A DNA stretch of 64,000 nucleotides, from contig NZ_FTPB01000003.1 of NCBI RefSeq assembly GCF_900155595.1, positions 186,001 to 250,000 of the forward strand. Reading direction: 5' to 3'. The notes beneath the pieces were generated by a model that was not told the origin of the DNA, did not search any database, and saw nothing but the letters and a program-made list of their open reading frames with translations. The DNA is from Actinomyces mediterranea. GTDB lineage: Bacteria; Actinomycetota; Actinomycetes; Actinomycetales; Actinomycetaceae. This document shows positions 19,555-28,527 of the stretch, one piece after another. Every line of letters begins with the position of its first letter. Within the stretch, counting starts at the first letter, position 1. Position numbers and translations under genes: made by a program.

Positions 19555-19695
19555 AGTCTAGCCGCCGCCCCACCCGAGGGCTCCCGCAGCCGCGTACCGC
19601 CCTCCCTTAGAGGATTCTCATCTCCAGGGGGTGGCCATCTGGCGAATCATCGGGTTCACTGGAGGGGAACACCCGGCGAGGGGAAGGAGTCGCTC

Positions 19696-20040
19696 ATGGA
19701 ATCGTCACTACGCCGGCTCGCCGCCGCCCTCGTCCTCCTCACCGCCCTGGCCCTTGGAGTCGTATGGTGGCTCGCATCCGTGTTCACTTCTGTGGCGAAT
19801 GACGTCGTCTCCCCCGGGATCGTCATGTCCGGGAGCGAGGGCGCCCAGTCGGCGCAATCGGGCACCCCGGCCGGAGCACAGTCCGGGCAGGAGGGGGCGC
19901 AGTTGTCCTCGTCGCCCGATTCGGGGGGAGCGGCGCCCGTTGGGACTCCGACCCCGATCACCCCGGCCCCGCCGATCGACCTCGATGATGACGACGATGA
20001 CGACGACGGTGACATCGACGACGACCGGGATGACGACTAG
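19696..20040 (+). CDS. small single-pass membrane protein with an Asp-rich tail
   Basis: 114 residues from ATG 19696, with GAAGGAG seven bases upstream. One N-terminal membrane segment (LAAALVLLTALALGVVWWLA) is followed by a Ser/Gly/Gln/Pro-rich linker and a C-terminus of almost pure Asp (about 16 of the last 21 residues). The tail probably lies outside the cell and could bind divalent cations. The stop codon overlaps the convergent response regulator gene by 4 bases. No family recognised; pairing with the adjacent two-component system is suggested by position only. Confidence 0.65.
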   Translation: MESSLRRLAAALVLLTALALGVVWWLASVFTSVANDVVSPGIVMSGSEGAQSAQSGTPAGAQSGQEGAQLSSSPDSGGAAPVGTPTPITPAPPIDLDDDDDDDDGDIDDDRDDD

Positions 20041-20708
20041 CGCAGCTTGTAGCCCATTCCCCTCACCGTTTCGAAGTGTTCCTTGCCGAGTTTCGAACGC
20101 AGGTAGGACATATACACATCGACGACATTGGACCCCGGGTCGAAGTCCATCCCCCACACTGCGGATAAGAGCTGTTCGCGGCTGAGCACCTGGCGGGGGT
20201 TGCGCAAGAACATCTCCGCGAGTGCGAACTCCCTGGCGGACAGGTCGACGACGCGCCCATCGACCGTCATCTGCCTCGTCCGATAGTCGAGGGTGAGGTT
20301 CGCGTGGGACACAGTGGTCGCAGCCGCGCCCGCCTGGGCGGCGGGGATGGAGTCCCTCAGGCGCAGGCGGATCCTCGCGAGGAGCTCCTCGTAGGAGAAG
20401 GGCTTGGACATGTAATCATCCGCCCCACTCTCCAACCCGGCGACGCGGTCCACGACTGATGAGCGTGCGGTCAGCATAATGATCGGTGCCGCCACTCCCT
20501 GGCCGCGCAGTTCGTCGAGTACCTCGAATCCGTCGACGTCGGGCAGTCCCACGTCGAGGATGATGAGATCGAATTCGCCCGTCAGGCCGAATCGGATCGC
20601 CTCTGCGCCCGAGCCGGTGATCGTGGGAGTGAATCCGGCGGCCTTGAGGCCCTTGGCGATGAAGGACGCGATCCGCTCCTCGTCCTCGACGATCAGGATC
20701 GTGCTCAT
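20037..20708 (-). CDS. OmpR/PhoB-family response regulator
   Basis: 223 residues. Receiver domain with acidic pocket Glu8-Asp9, phosphoacceptor Asp52 (IILDVGLPDVDG), conserved Thr/Ser in MLTARSS and Lys in MSKPFSYEEL. The C-terminal winged helix includes LSAREFALAEMFLRNPRQVLSREQLLSAVWG and YLRSKLGKEHFETVRGMGYKLR. It overlaps its kinase by 4 bases (ATGA). Closest in style to the PhoP/MprA group of actinobacteria. Its target genes are not evident. Confidence 0.93.
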   Translation of the reverse strand: MSTILIVEDEERIASFIAKGLKAAGFTPTITGSGAEAIRFGLTGEFDLIILDVGLPDVDGFEVLDELRGQGVAAPIIMLTARSSVVDRVAGLESGADDYMSKPFSYEELLARIRLRLRDSIPAAQAGAAATTVSHANLTLDYRTRQMTVDGRVVDLSAREFALAEMFLRNPRQVLSREQLLSAVWGMDFDPGSNVVDVYMSYLRSKLGKEHFETVRGMGYKLR

Positions 20709-22132
20709 GTTCCGTTCTCCTCAGTCGTGGCGTGAAGTGGCAGCCGCAGGGAAATAACGGACCCGAATCCGCTCCGCGAAAAGATGTCCAGCCTCCCCGA
20801 ATGGGCGCGGACGATCGAGTCCACGATGGAGAGCCCCAGCCCGGATCCTGGGGCGGTGCGCTGTGCTTGCAAGGTGCGTGAGAATCGCTGCGTCACCCGC
20901 TCCACGTCCTCAGGGGCGATGCCGATCCCCTCGTCTTGCACCCACAGGACGAGTTCGCCGCCCTCGACGCGCGATCCGAGGGCGATGCGCGAGCCCTCGG
21001 CGGAGTATTTGATGGCGTTGTCCACGAGTTGGAGCCACGCCTGCGTGATCCTGTCAGAGTCGAGGACGGCGTCGACGTCTGCGACTTCTCCGAGCTGCCA
21101 GGTGCGCTCCCCGAGCAGGCGAACTTTGTCGAACACCCGATCGGTGAGGTCGGCGACTCGGATCGGGGCGAGATGCAGAAAGTCTGTCTGCTGTGCTCGG
21201 GCGAGCAGCAGAATGTCCTCAATGAGCAGGCCCATCCGCTCGGTCTCGTCGAGTAGGAGGCTCCTCGTGACGCGAACGTCTTCCGGATCCGCAGGATCGA
21301 GGACTTCGAGGTGTCCGTGCAGGATCGTCACCGGTGTGCGAAGTTCGTGACCGACGTCGTCGAGGAGCCTCAGCTGGTTCGTGTGGGAGGCCTCGACCCG
21401 GTCGAGCATGCGGTTGAAGGAGCGTGCGAGCGCTGCGAGGTCATCCCCTCCGCGCGCCTCCACCCGCGATGTGAGGTCATCCTCGCCGATGGCCTCCGTG
21501 GCCAATCTGAGTTCGCCGATGGGCCGTAGGAGACGGCGCACGGCGAAGTATGCGAGCGCCGTCACGAAAGCGAGTGTGCAGGCGCCGACGACGATGGAGG
21601 TCCCCATGATGGAGGTGAGACTGCGGATCCGACTGCGGATGTCGATGATGTGGACGAGCGTGGCGGTATCGACCCTGGTGCGCACGGGCGCGACGAGCAC
21701 CCGGTAGTCGCCCTCGCCGGTCGACACCGTCGTGATAATGCTGGACTCGCCGCCGATCCACGGTTGGACGGCGGCGACGAGTTCGGCATCGTTCTCGGGG
21801 CGCAGTTCCACGTCGGCGGGCGCGAGCCAGCGCAGATGCGCTCCGTGATAGGCGATATACGATTCGCCGGTCGACAAGAGCGTGCTCTCGAGGTAGGTCT
21901 GCACCATCCTCTCGGCGCTCGCGTAGGCGCTCCCCGTCAGCGGATCGATCCCCGTGTCGGATAGGAGGCGCAATTCGTTGTCGATGTGCCCGAGGTCCTG
22001 TGTCATCGACGTGTAGGCGTGGCGGTAGTGGAGCACGGCGACGAGGGTCTGCGTGACCGTCAGTGTCGCGAGGGCGACGACCATGATCGCGGCGAGGATT
22101 CTGACTCGGATCGTCGCGTGTCTGAGTCTCAT
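20705..22132 (-). CDS. sensor histidine kinase of the OmpR-type system
   Basis: 475 residues from the ATG at 22132; an in-frame start 12 codons upstream is less likely. Two membrane segments (about 10-30 and 165-185) enclose an extracytoplasmic sensor domain of some 130 residues. A HAMP domain (LLRPIGELRLATEAIGEDDL) follows, then HisKA with the phospho-His in GHELRTPVTIL, and an ATPase domain with VDNAIKYSAEG and GSGLGLSIV. It phosphorylates the regulator at 20037-20708. Confidence 0.93.
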   Translation of the reverse strand: MRLRHATIRVRILAAIMVVALATLTVTQTLVAVLHYRHAYTSMTQDLGHIDNELRLLSDTGIDPLTGSAYASAERMVQTYLESTLLSTGESYIAYHGAHLRWLAPADVELRPENDAELVAAVQPWIGGESSIITTVSTGEGDYRVLVAPVRTRVDTATLVHIIDIRSRIRSLTSIMGTSIVVGACTLAFVTALAYFAVRRLLRPIGELRLATEAIGEDDLTSRVEARGGDDLAALARSFNRMLDRVEASHTNQLRLLDDVGHELRTPVTILHGHLEVLDPADPEDVRVTRSLLLDETERMGLLIEDILLLARAQQTDFLHLAPIRVADLTDRVFDKVRLLGERTWQLGEVADVDAVLDSDRITQAWLQLVDNAIKYSAEGSRIALGSRVEGGELVLWVQDEGIGIAPEDVERVTQRFSRTLQAQRTAPGSGLGLSIVDSIVRAHSGRLDIFSRSGFGSVISLRLPLHATTEENGT

Positions 22133-22211
22133 ACACCTATTGTGGCGGGTCACCCGCCGAGGCGTCACTGCTCCACCCCTCTATTCTCACGGTTCGGCCG
22201 CACTGGCGCCC

Positions 22212-23525
22212 TCAGCGCCCCATCCCCCTCGCGTCCCATCCTGCGTCGCGCCACCGCTGTAGGTCGAGAACATTGCGGGCATCGAGGATGCGACGCGATG
22301 CCACCGTCCGGGAGAGCACAGCGGGATCCGCACGCACGTACTGGGGCCATTCGGTCGCGAGGACCACGATATCCGCCCCCGTCACGGCCGCTTCCTCGTC
22401 CTCTTCGACGCGCAGATGCGGGAACGAGCGTCGGACGTGGTCGAGTGCCCGGGGGTCAGTCACGGTGACGACCGCGCCGAGGCGGTGGAGCCTATTGGCG
22501 AGATCCACCGCGGGAGAATCTCGGATGTCGTCGCTATTCGGTTTGAATGCCGCGCCAAGGACGCTCACCCTCACCCCAGTCGGGTCCGATCCGCACATGC
22601 GTATAACGAGGTCGACGGCACGGTCGCGGCATCGCATGTTGATGGCATCGACTTCTTCGAGAAACGCCAGGGAGTGCGCTGAGCCGATCTCCTCGGCGCG
22701 GGCGCAGAAGGCCCGGATGTCCTTGGAGAGGCAGCCCCCTCCGAATCCGATCCCCGCATTGAGGAACCGCCGCCCGATTCTCGGGTCGTATCCAATCGCG
22801 TCGGCGAGGACCGTGACATCGGCTCCCACCTTGTCGCAGATCTCCGCCATTGCATTGATGAAACTGATCTTGGTGGCGAGGAACGAGTTCGCGGCAACTT
22901 TCACCAATTCCGCCGTCGCTAAGTCGGTGACGAAGCGGGGTGCGCCCGCGCGCAGGATCGGCTCATACGCGGAGTCGAGGGCACGCTTCGCGCGTTCAGC
23001 GGATTCCGGGTCCTCGGATAAGCCGTAGACGATCCGGTCGGGGCGGAGAGTGTCCGCGATGGCGTACCCCTCGCGGAGGAACTCCGGGTTCCACGCGACG
23101 CTCATCCCCATGGGGGAGAATCGGCGGGCGACGAGTTCCGCAGTGCCGACGGGGACCGTCGACTTGCCGACGATGACCGCCCGATGCATCCCGTGGGCGG
23201 TCAAAGACTCCACCGCCTCCCACAGGAAGTGCAGGTCCGCTGTCCCGGACTCGTCGAGTTCGGGGGTGCCCACGGTGAGGAAGTGGATATCGACATCAAC
23301 AGCGTCCTCGCGGGACAGGGCGTCGGTAAATGTCAGACGACCTGCGGTGACTTGCTCGTCCAGCAGGGCGTCGAATCCCGGCTCGTGGAAGGGCGCCCTC
23401 CCCTTCGTCAGGGCGGCGAGACGCACCGGGTTCGTTTCGACGCCGATGACGCTGTGGCCCAGGGAGCTCATACATGCGGCGTGAACGGCGCCGAGGTATC
23501 CGCATCCGATGACACTGATCTTCAT
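22212..23525 (-). CDS. UDP-glucose 6-dehydrogenase family enzyme
   Basis: 437 residues. The NAD-binding Rossmann start is MKISVIGCGYLGAVHAACM. The active-site Cys lies in GFGGGCLSKDIRAF, with KSTVPVGTAE and the Lys in VKVAANSFLATKISFINA. It oxidises a nucleotide sugar, most likely UDP-glucose to UDP-glucuronate, using 2 NAD+. GDP-mannose or UDP-ManNAc as substrate cannot be excluded. It is the last gene of a seven-gene coupled operon and supplies an acidic sugar donor to the upstream glycosyltransferases. Confidence 0.92.
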   Translation of the reverse strand: MKISVIGCGYLGAVHAACMSSLGHSVIGVETNPVRLAALTKGRAPFHEPGFDALLDEQVTAGRLTFTDALSREDAVDVDIHFLTVGTPELDESGTADLHFLWEAVESLTAHGMHRAVIVGKSTVPVGTAELVARRFSPMGMSVAWNPEFLREGYAIADTLRPDRIVYGLSEDPESAERAKRALDSAYEPILRAGAPRFVTDLATAELVKVAANSFLATKISFINAMAEICDKVGADVTVLADAIGYDPRIGRRFLNAGIGFGGGCLSKDIRAFCARAEEIGSAHSLAFLEEVDAINMRCRDRAVDLVIRMCGSDPTGVRVSVLGAAFKPNSDDIRDSPAVDLANRLHRLGAVVTVTDPRALDHVRRSFPHLRVEEDEEAAVTGADIVVLATEWPQYVRADPAVLSRTVASRRILDARNVLDLQRWRDAGWDARGMGR

Positions 23526-24538
23526 GATTCCTCACCACATGGTGGCAGTGACGTGGACGGTGAAGCCGACAGGGCGTATTCGATCCAGGCAGGAAGCCAC
23601 GGAGTCGAGGCAGGGCGGAAGGCGTGGACGCAGCCGAGGCGCAGCCGCGCAGAGGCGAGATGAGTCGCGAGCCTGTGATCCGACACGGGCAGGCACCCGG
23701 CGACCTCGTCGAAGAGGTGCAGCCGCGATACTGCGGTTGCAGCGTCGAGGGTTCCGCGGACAAAGGACAGTTGCGTGTGTGCGATGAGATTCGCCAGGTC
23801 GAGGGCGCCCTCAGCCTGCGACGCCGTGTCGAGGTCGATGAGCGCGAGGCGGTCGCCGTCCCACAGCAATTGCTTTTCGTGCAGATCCCGGTGGGATGTG
23901 ACGAGAGGGTCAGAGTGCTCCCTGAGGTCGCGGCTGAGGGCCGCAGCGAGGCTCCCCGCCGCTGCGGCATCGGGCAGGAGACGATGGATGAGGGCCCGGG
24001 TCACCCACCTCGTCAGGGTGAGCGCTTCAAGTTCGCCGCTGTGAACGGGCAGCGGCGCCGAGCATCCGGCGAATCGCGGCCACACGGCGGCGAACGCCTC
24101 CCACGCCTCGTACGGGGCTCGCGCATCACTGAGGTTCTCGCCATCGAGGTACTCGTTGTCGAGCACGTGAGGATCGGCCGACACGATCCGGGCGAGGACG
24201 AGTCCGGCCGCCTCGGCCGCCGGCCCGAGGGCGTCGTGCCGGTCGACGAGGTCGGCCGTTCGGCCTCGCCGCAGGTGCTTGCGGACGATGCCGTTACCGA
24301 TCTGGACCGCCCTGCGACCCCAGCGGTGAACGACCAGTGCGAGATGATCGGGGCGCAGTGTGGGAAGCGCGGGGTCGCTCGCGTAGGGCAGGGGGCTCAC
24401 CCGCGTGTCGGAGTCAATACGGATGGCGCGCAGCCGCCCGTCCTCGTCGACTCTTTCGCATGTGACGGCACCGTCGGCGGCGGGCCACACCCGTGTGATC
24501 CCCGACAGGGACCATGCTGTCGATATCGCTGTTGTCAT
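23522..24538 (-). CDS. APH-fold phosphotransferase B of the glycan operon
   Basis: 338 residues from the ATG at 24538, which overlaps the upstream stop as ATGA. The kinase-like core shows the catalytic loop SHRDLHEKQLLWDG and the metal-binding ALIDLDTASQAEGALDLANL. The usual HxDxxxxN ends in Gln here. The N-terminal lobe lacks clear nucleotide-loop motifs. Aminoglycoside-phosphotransferase-fold enzymes phosphorylate small molecules such as sugars, choline or antibiotics. In this operon a sugar or lipid-linked glycan intermediate is the most natural substrate, but this is inference. Confidence 0.8.
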   Translation of the reverse strand: MTTAISTAWSLSGITRVWPAADGAVTCERVDEDGRLRAIRIDSDTRVSPLPYASDPALPTLRPDHLALVVHRWGRRAVQIGNGIVRKHLRRGRTADLVDRHDALGPAAEAAGLVLARIVSADPHVLDNEYLDGENLSDARAPYEAWEAFAAVWPRFAGCSAPLPVHSGELEALTLTRWVTRALIHRLLPDAAAAGSLAAALSRDLREHSDPLVTSHRDLHEKQLLWDGDRLALIDLDTASQAEGALDLANLIAHTQLSFVRGTLDAATAVSRLHLFDEVAGCLPVSDHRLATHLASARLRLGCVHAFRPASTPWLPAWIEYALSASPSTSLPPCGEES

Positions 24539-25626
24539 GGCATGAGCCTTTCGAGGCGTTCGAGTGAGGCCGCGACGTTGCGCCTCCACGTGGGCCGCGC
24601 GTCCCTCAACGGGTCGAGGAGGCGTTCGACGATGGCGACGATGCTCCCCCAACGCAATTCATCCGGTGTCGGCATCCGTCCGCCCGCAGCGCGATACCCC
24701 GAAAGGAGCGCGTCGGCCTGTTGTGGGGTGGAGCAGTGGGAGTAGGAGGCGAGGTCGAGACTGCGCGGAGCACAACAGGCGCGATCGAAGTCGGTGATCC
24801 ACACCCGTCCGCGCCCGTCTAGGAGGAACTGGTCGGGTGAGGCGTCCCCATGGCTGAGGACGGTGTCGTCGCCCGGCCCGCGGGGTGTGGGGTCGAGTGC
24901 ATTGAGGCGTTGGGCGAGGTCCGGGGCGAGGGCGCGAAGGACGGCGCAGTGGTTGTCGAGGGTGTCGATGAGTGTTCGCCTGGGTCTTCGGGCGGCTCTC
25001 GGTGCTTCGTGGCGGTGGATGCGTGCGAGGACTTCCCCCGCCTGTTGGTGGGCAGCCAGCGGCGCTTGAGATGACAGGTCGCTCCCGTCAACGAGTTCGC
25101 GCCTGGACACGTGGACCGCCCGTCGGTTGTTCAGCACGGCCTCATATGAGGGCAGCGGCAGGTCGGCGAGCTCCTGTTCGATGGCGATGAGCGTGTTGTG
25201 GGCTGCTGCGCTGATCCGCACGATCACCGCCCCGTCTGCTGCGATGGCCCTGCGGAGCGGGTTGTGGCGCAACCATGTGGCTTCGGGACTCAGTGCGGCT
25301 GTGGCGATGTGGCGGGCCAGTCGGGGATCCGTCGCTAGGGGCCCGGCTTGGAAGAGCAGGCCTGCGGGCAGTTCGCGCTCGACGAGGTCGAGGCGGGTCG
25401 CCCGTGCTGCGGCTCGAGCGCGACGGGCCTTGGCGCGGCTCGTCGGCCAGAGGATCCTCGCCCACCCGAAGTTCTCCTCCCTGCCCGTCCCGAAGCGGAT
25501 CGCGGCGGTCAGACTCGTGTGCGCCTTGACTCGGATACGGGTCGCACGAGCGGGACATCCGACGAGATCGGACAACTCATCCGCTGATATGAGGGCATCA
25601 ACCCAGGAGGATGTTGACCCGGTCAT
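24535..25626 (-). CDS. APH-fold phosphotransferase A of the glycan operon
   Basis: 363 residues from the ATG at 25626 (ATGA overlap with the ABC exporter stop; GGAAGG seven bases upstream). Catalytic loop LSHGDASPDQFLLDG and metal site VWITDFDRACCAPRSLDLASY identify an aminoglycoside-phosphotransferase-like kinase, again with Gln where Asn is usual. The first 150 residues are Arg/Ala-rich and unlike kinase B, so the pair are not simple duplicates. Presumably cytosolic and acting on a sugar-containing substrate. Confidence 0.8.
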   Translation of the reverse strand: MTGSTSSWVDALISADELSDLVGCPARATRIRVKAHTSLTAAIRFGTGREENFGWARILWPTSRAKARRARAAARATRLDLVERELPAGLLFQAGPLATDPRLARHIATAALSPEATWLRHNPLRRAIAADGAVIVRISAAAHNTLIAIEQELADLPLPSYEAVLNNRRAVHVSRRELVDGSDLSSQAPLAAHQQAGEVLARIHRHEAPRAARRPRRTLIDTLDNHCAVLRALAPDLAQRLNALDPTPRGPGDDTVLSHGDASPDQFLLDGRGRVWITDFDRACCAPRSLDLASYSHCSTPQQADALLSGYRAAGGRMPTPDELRWGSIVAIVERLLDPLRDARPTWRRNVAASLERLERLMP

Positions 25627-27413
25627 TGCCGTGCCTTCCCCGAATCGGAGTCCGACATGCGCACCCACTCGCGGAATAGCGCGGACTCTTCCATCAACTC
25701 GTCGGGGCTCGCGTCGAGGAGGATGCGGCCTTCATCGATCCACAGGACACGGTCGGCTCGCAGCGCCGCTTGGTAATGGTGTGTGACGGTGATCGTCGTG
25801 CGCCCTCGTGCCAAGACATCAACGGAATCAAGGACCAGGCGTGCTGCCTGCGGGTCCAGGCCGGTCGTCGCCTCGTCGAGGAGGACGACAGGAGTGTCGC
25901 GCAGCAGTGCGCGAGCGATGGCGATGCGCTGCTTCTGCCCTCCCGAGAGGGTGGTTCCGCGTTCGCCGACCCTGGTGTCGTATCCGTCGGGCTGTTCGCA
26001 GATGAAGTCGTGGGCGTTCGCGGCCTTGGCCGCAGCTTCGATCTGTTCATCGGAGGCGTCCAAACGCCCCAATGCGATGTTCTCCCTGATGGTTCCCGCG
26101 AGGATGACGGCGTCTTGGTGCAGCACGGTGACGCATGAGCGCAGGTCCGCCAGGTCGAGACTCGTCAGCGGGATGCCGTCGAGGAGGACCCGCCCCTCGA
26201 CGGGATCGAGTTCGCGGATGATGAGGGAGATGAGGGTCGATTTGCCCGCACCGGAGGGGCCGATGACGGCGACGTGCTCACCGGGCGCGATCGTCAGGGT
26301 GATCTTGTGGAGGATCTCCGCGTCCTCGTAGCGAGTGACGACCCCTTCGAATTCGATCTGTCCGCTCACGCGCTCGATCCGAATGGGATGCTCAGGGGTG
26401 ACGATATCGGGCTGGATGGTCAGGAGTGCCGCGACTCTTTCTCCCGAGGCGTTCGCCCGCGAGATGCGCCCGGTGTATTTCGCCATGTCGCGCAACGGTT
26501 TCATGGCGGTGCGCAGGTAGGAGACGAAGAGGACGAGGTCGCCGACGGTGATCGCGCCGTGGAGTACCCGGTATCCCCCGATCACCATGACGGTGGCGAC
26601 GGCGAGCCCGATGATGATGTCGGTTCCGCGTTCGAGGCGGGCGGCGAGTCGCAGCGCGGCGACGCCCTCTTTGAGGGAGGTCGTGTTCGCGCCGGTGAAG
26701 CGTTCCTCCATGAATGACTCCAGCGTGTACGCCTGCACCGCTTTGATGGAGATCAGCGACTCCTGGGCGGTGTTCGCCAGCTTCCCCTCCCCCGCCCTGG
26801 TGCGCCTGGATGCCTGGGTGATCCTCTGGGAGGTCCCCGTTGTCGTAGAGGCGAAGAGGAGGATCGCGGCGACGACAACGAGGGCGAGGAGCGGGTCGAG
26901 GACCGTCATGATGACGATCATTGCGGCAAGGGTCGCGAGATTCGCGCTCAGAGGAAGCCCCGCGGTTACCGCCACCTCTTGCATGCGCCCGACATCGGAG
27001 ACGATTCTCTGCACCGTGTCGGCGCTGCGGTTGCGCGCATGGAATTGGAGCGAGAGGCCCTGGACATGGTGGAAGAGGTGCGCGCGAAGCGCCGTCGCCG
27101 CACGCGAACCTGCGAGTGCGAAGCTCACGGTCGCCAGGTAGTTGCACGCCGCCCTCCCCGCAACGATGACGATATGAAGGACCCCCAGGACGATCAGCAT
27201 CGCCACAGCCGGGAGTGGCATCTGTGCAGCGGGGTCTTTCGGCGACAGCACCGCGTCGAGGATGATCTTCAGGGGCCAGGGCTCCGTCACTCTGAAGAGC
27301 ACTTCGAGCAGCAGCGCTGCCGTTCCCCCTGCAAGCAACCCCTTATGCGGGGCGATATGCGGCAGCAATACGCGCAGCGTCGTTCGCGTCGCTCCGGAGG
27401 TGTTCTCAGACAT
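25623..27413 (-). CDS. ABC exporter, fused membrane and ATPase domains
   Basis: 596 residues from the ATG at 27413 (product starts MSENTSGATRTTLRVLL), overlapping the upstream glycosyltransferase by 8 bases; the open frame extends further 5' without homology. Six membrane helices in residues 20-300 form a type IV (exporter) transmembrane domain. The ATPase domain has Walker A GPSGAGKSTLIS, signature LSGGQKQRIAIARAL and Walker B VVLLDEATTGLD. A half-transporter, so it should work as a homodimer, flipping or exporting a glycolipid or glycan made by the neighbouring enzymes. Confidence 0.92.
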   Translation of the reverse strand: MSENTSGATRTTLRVLLPHIAPHKGLLAGGTAALLLEVLFRVTEPWPLKIILDAVLSPKDPAAQMPLPAVAMLIVLGVLHIVIVAGRAACNYLATVSFALAGSRAATALRAHLFHHVQGLSLQFHARNRSADTVQRIVSDVGRMQEVAVTAGLPLSANLATLAAMIVIMTVLDPLLALVVVAAILLFASTTTGTSQRITQASRRTRAGEGKLANTAQESLISIKAVQAYTLESFMEERFTGANTTSLKEGVAALRLAARLERGTDIIIGLAVATVMVIGGYRVLHGAITVGDLVLFVSYLRTAMKPLRDMAKYTGRISRANASGERVAALLTIQPDIVTPEHPIRIERVSGQIEFEGVVTRYEDAEILHKITLTIAPGEHVAVIGPSGAGKSTLISLIIRELDPVEGRVLLDGIPLTSLDLADLRSCVTVLHQDAVILAGTIRENIALGRLDASDEQIEAAAKAANAHDFICEQPDGYDTRVGERGTTLSGGQKQRIAIARALLRDTPVVLLDEATTGLDPQAARLVLDSVDVLARGRTTITVTHHYQAALRADRVLWIDEGRILLDASPDELMEESALFREWVRMSDSDSGKARQ

Positions 27414-28527
27414 GGTCGGCCTCGACGCGGGTGAGGATACGGGTGACGACGCGCTCCCATGAGTGCTCTCTTTCGGCACGGAGGCGAGCGGCCCTGCCCA
27501 GGGCGCGTCTCCTGGCGGGGTCCGCCACCAGGGAGTCGAGGGCGCGAGCGAGCAGGTCCGGCCGAGACGGCGGGACGAGGACGCCCACGGACTCGAGGAC
27601 GCTGCGCGCCTGACCGATGTCGGAGGCAATGATGGGAAGGCCAGCGGCCATGTACTCGTAGATCTTGAGGGGCGAGAAGTAGGACTGGGCGTCCTCGACC
27701 AGCGGATAGGGAGCGACTGCTATGGCCGTTCCCGTCAGGTGTTCCATGATCTGCGAGTGGGCGACCGCTCCTCTGAAGTCCACATCGACTCCGAGGAAAC
27801 GCGCATAGGACTCGAGGGGTTTTCGCAGCGGCCCATCGCCGATGATACGGAGTGTGAATATCGTCCGGCATGCGGCTGCTGCGGCGATGAGGTCGTTGAC
27901 GCCGTGCCATGGTTTGAGGGAGCCGACGAATGTGACGATCGTGGCATCGGGATCCTCTACGACGGGTTGGATCCGGTGGATGTCGACTCCATTGGGCACT
28001 GTGGTGATCCTCCCGGAGTTCGTGTGGGACTCGACCCACGTGGCGACTTCCTCCGACACGCACACGGTTGTGCTGGCGGCTTCTACTTGCGCGGCGAGAG
28101 CGGTGAGTGCTTCGCCGTGGTGGACGAGTTCGCGGTGGATCCGCTGTTCGTCGATCAGTGGGGCATTCACTTCGAGGACGGAGGGGATCCGCCGCATGGT
28201 CGATACGACTGCTATGACCCTGGAGAACAGGGAGTAACGTTCGTAGATGAAGTCCACGGGTTGGGAGATCAGGGCGCGGGCTATGCGGGTGGAGACGCTC
28301 ATCTGGGCAAGCTCACGGGCGGCGACGTCGGCCTCGTCGATGGGGTATTCGATGACGCGAAGATCGGCCAGATCGTCGGGGACGTGTTCTCCGCGTCGGA
28401 TCGCGTGAATGGTGACGTCGTGTCCGCGTCGGCACAATTCGCGTACGACTCCCTGAATGTGGATGCTCGCGCCCTTCGTCCCGAACACGGGGATCCCCGG
28501 ATCGCAGCAGATGTAGGCGATCCTCAT
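27406..28527 (-). CDS. GT4-type glycosyltransferase
   Basis: 373 residues from the ATG at 28527, coupled by ATGA to the gene upstream. GT-B fold with the N-terminal Gly-rich loop (FGTKGASIHIQGVV) and a C-terminal donor-binding region with VTFVGSLKPWHGVNDLI, IIGDGPLRKPLE and KIYEYMAAGLPIIASDIGQ. No membrane segment. Likely transfers a sugar from a nucleotide donor to a growing lipid-linked or secreted glycan. Confidence 0.9.
   Translation of the reverse strand: MRIAYICCDPGIPVFGTKGASIHIQGVVRELCRRGHDVTIHAIRRGEHVPDDLADLRVIEYPIDEADVAARELAQMSVSTRIARALISQPVDFIYERYSLFSRVIAVVSTMRRIPSVLEVNAPLIDEQRIHRELVHHGEALTALAAQVEAASTTVCVSEEVATWVESHTNSGRITTVPNGVDIHRIQPVVEDPDATIVTFVGSLKPWHGVNDLIAAAAACRTIFTLRIIGDGPLRKPLESYARFLGVDVDFRGAVAHSQIMEHLTGTAIAVAPYPLVEDAQSYFSPLKIYEYMAAGLPIIASDIGQARSVLESVGVLVPPSRPDLLARALDSLVADPARRRALGRAARLRAEREHSWERVVTRILTRVEADHV

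Noticed and set aside
18286-19560. Long plus-strand open frame opposite dgt
   Set aside because: Shadow of dgt; only its last part, from 19696, is a real gene with its own ribosome binding site.
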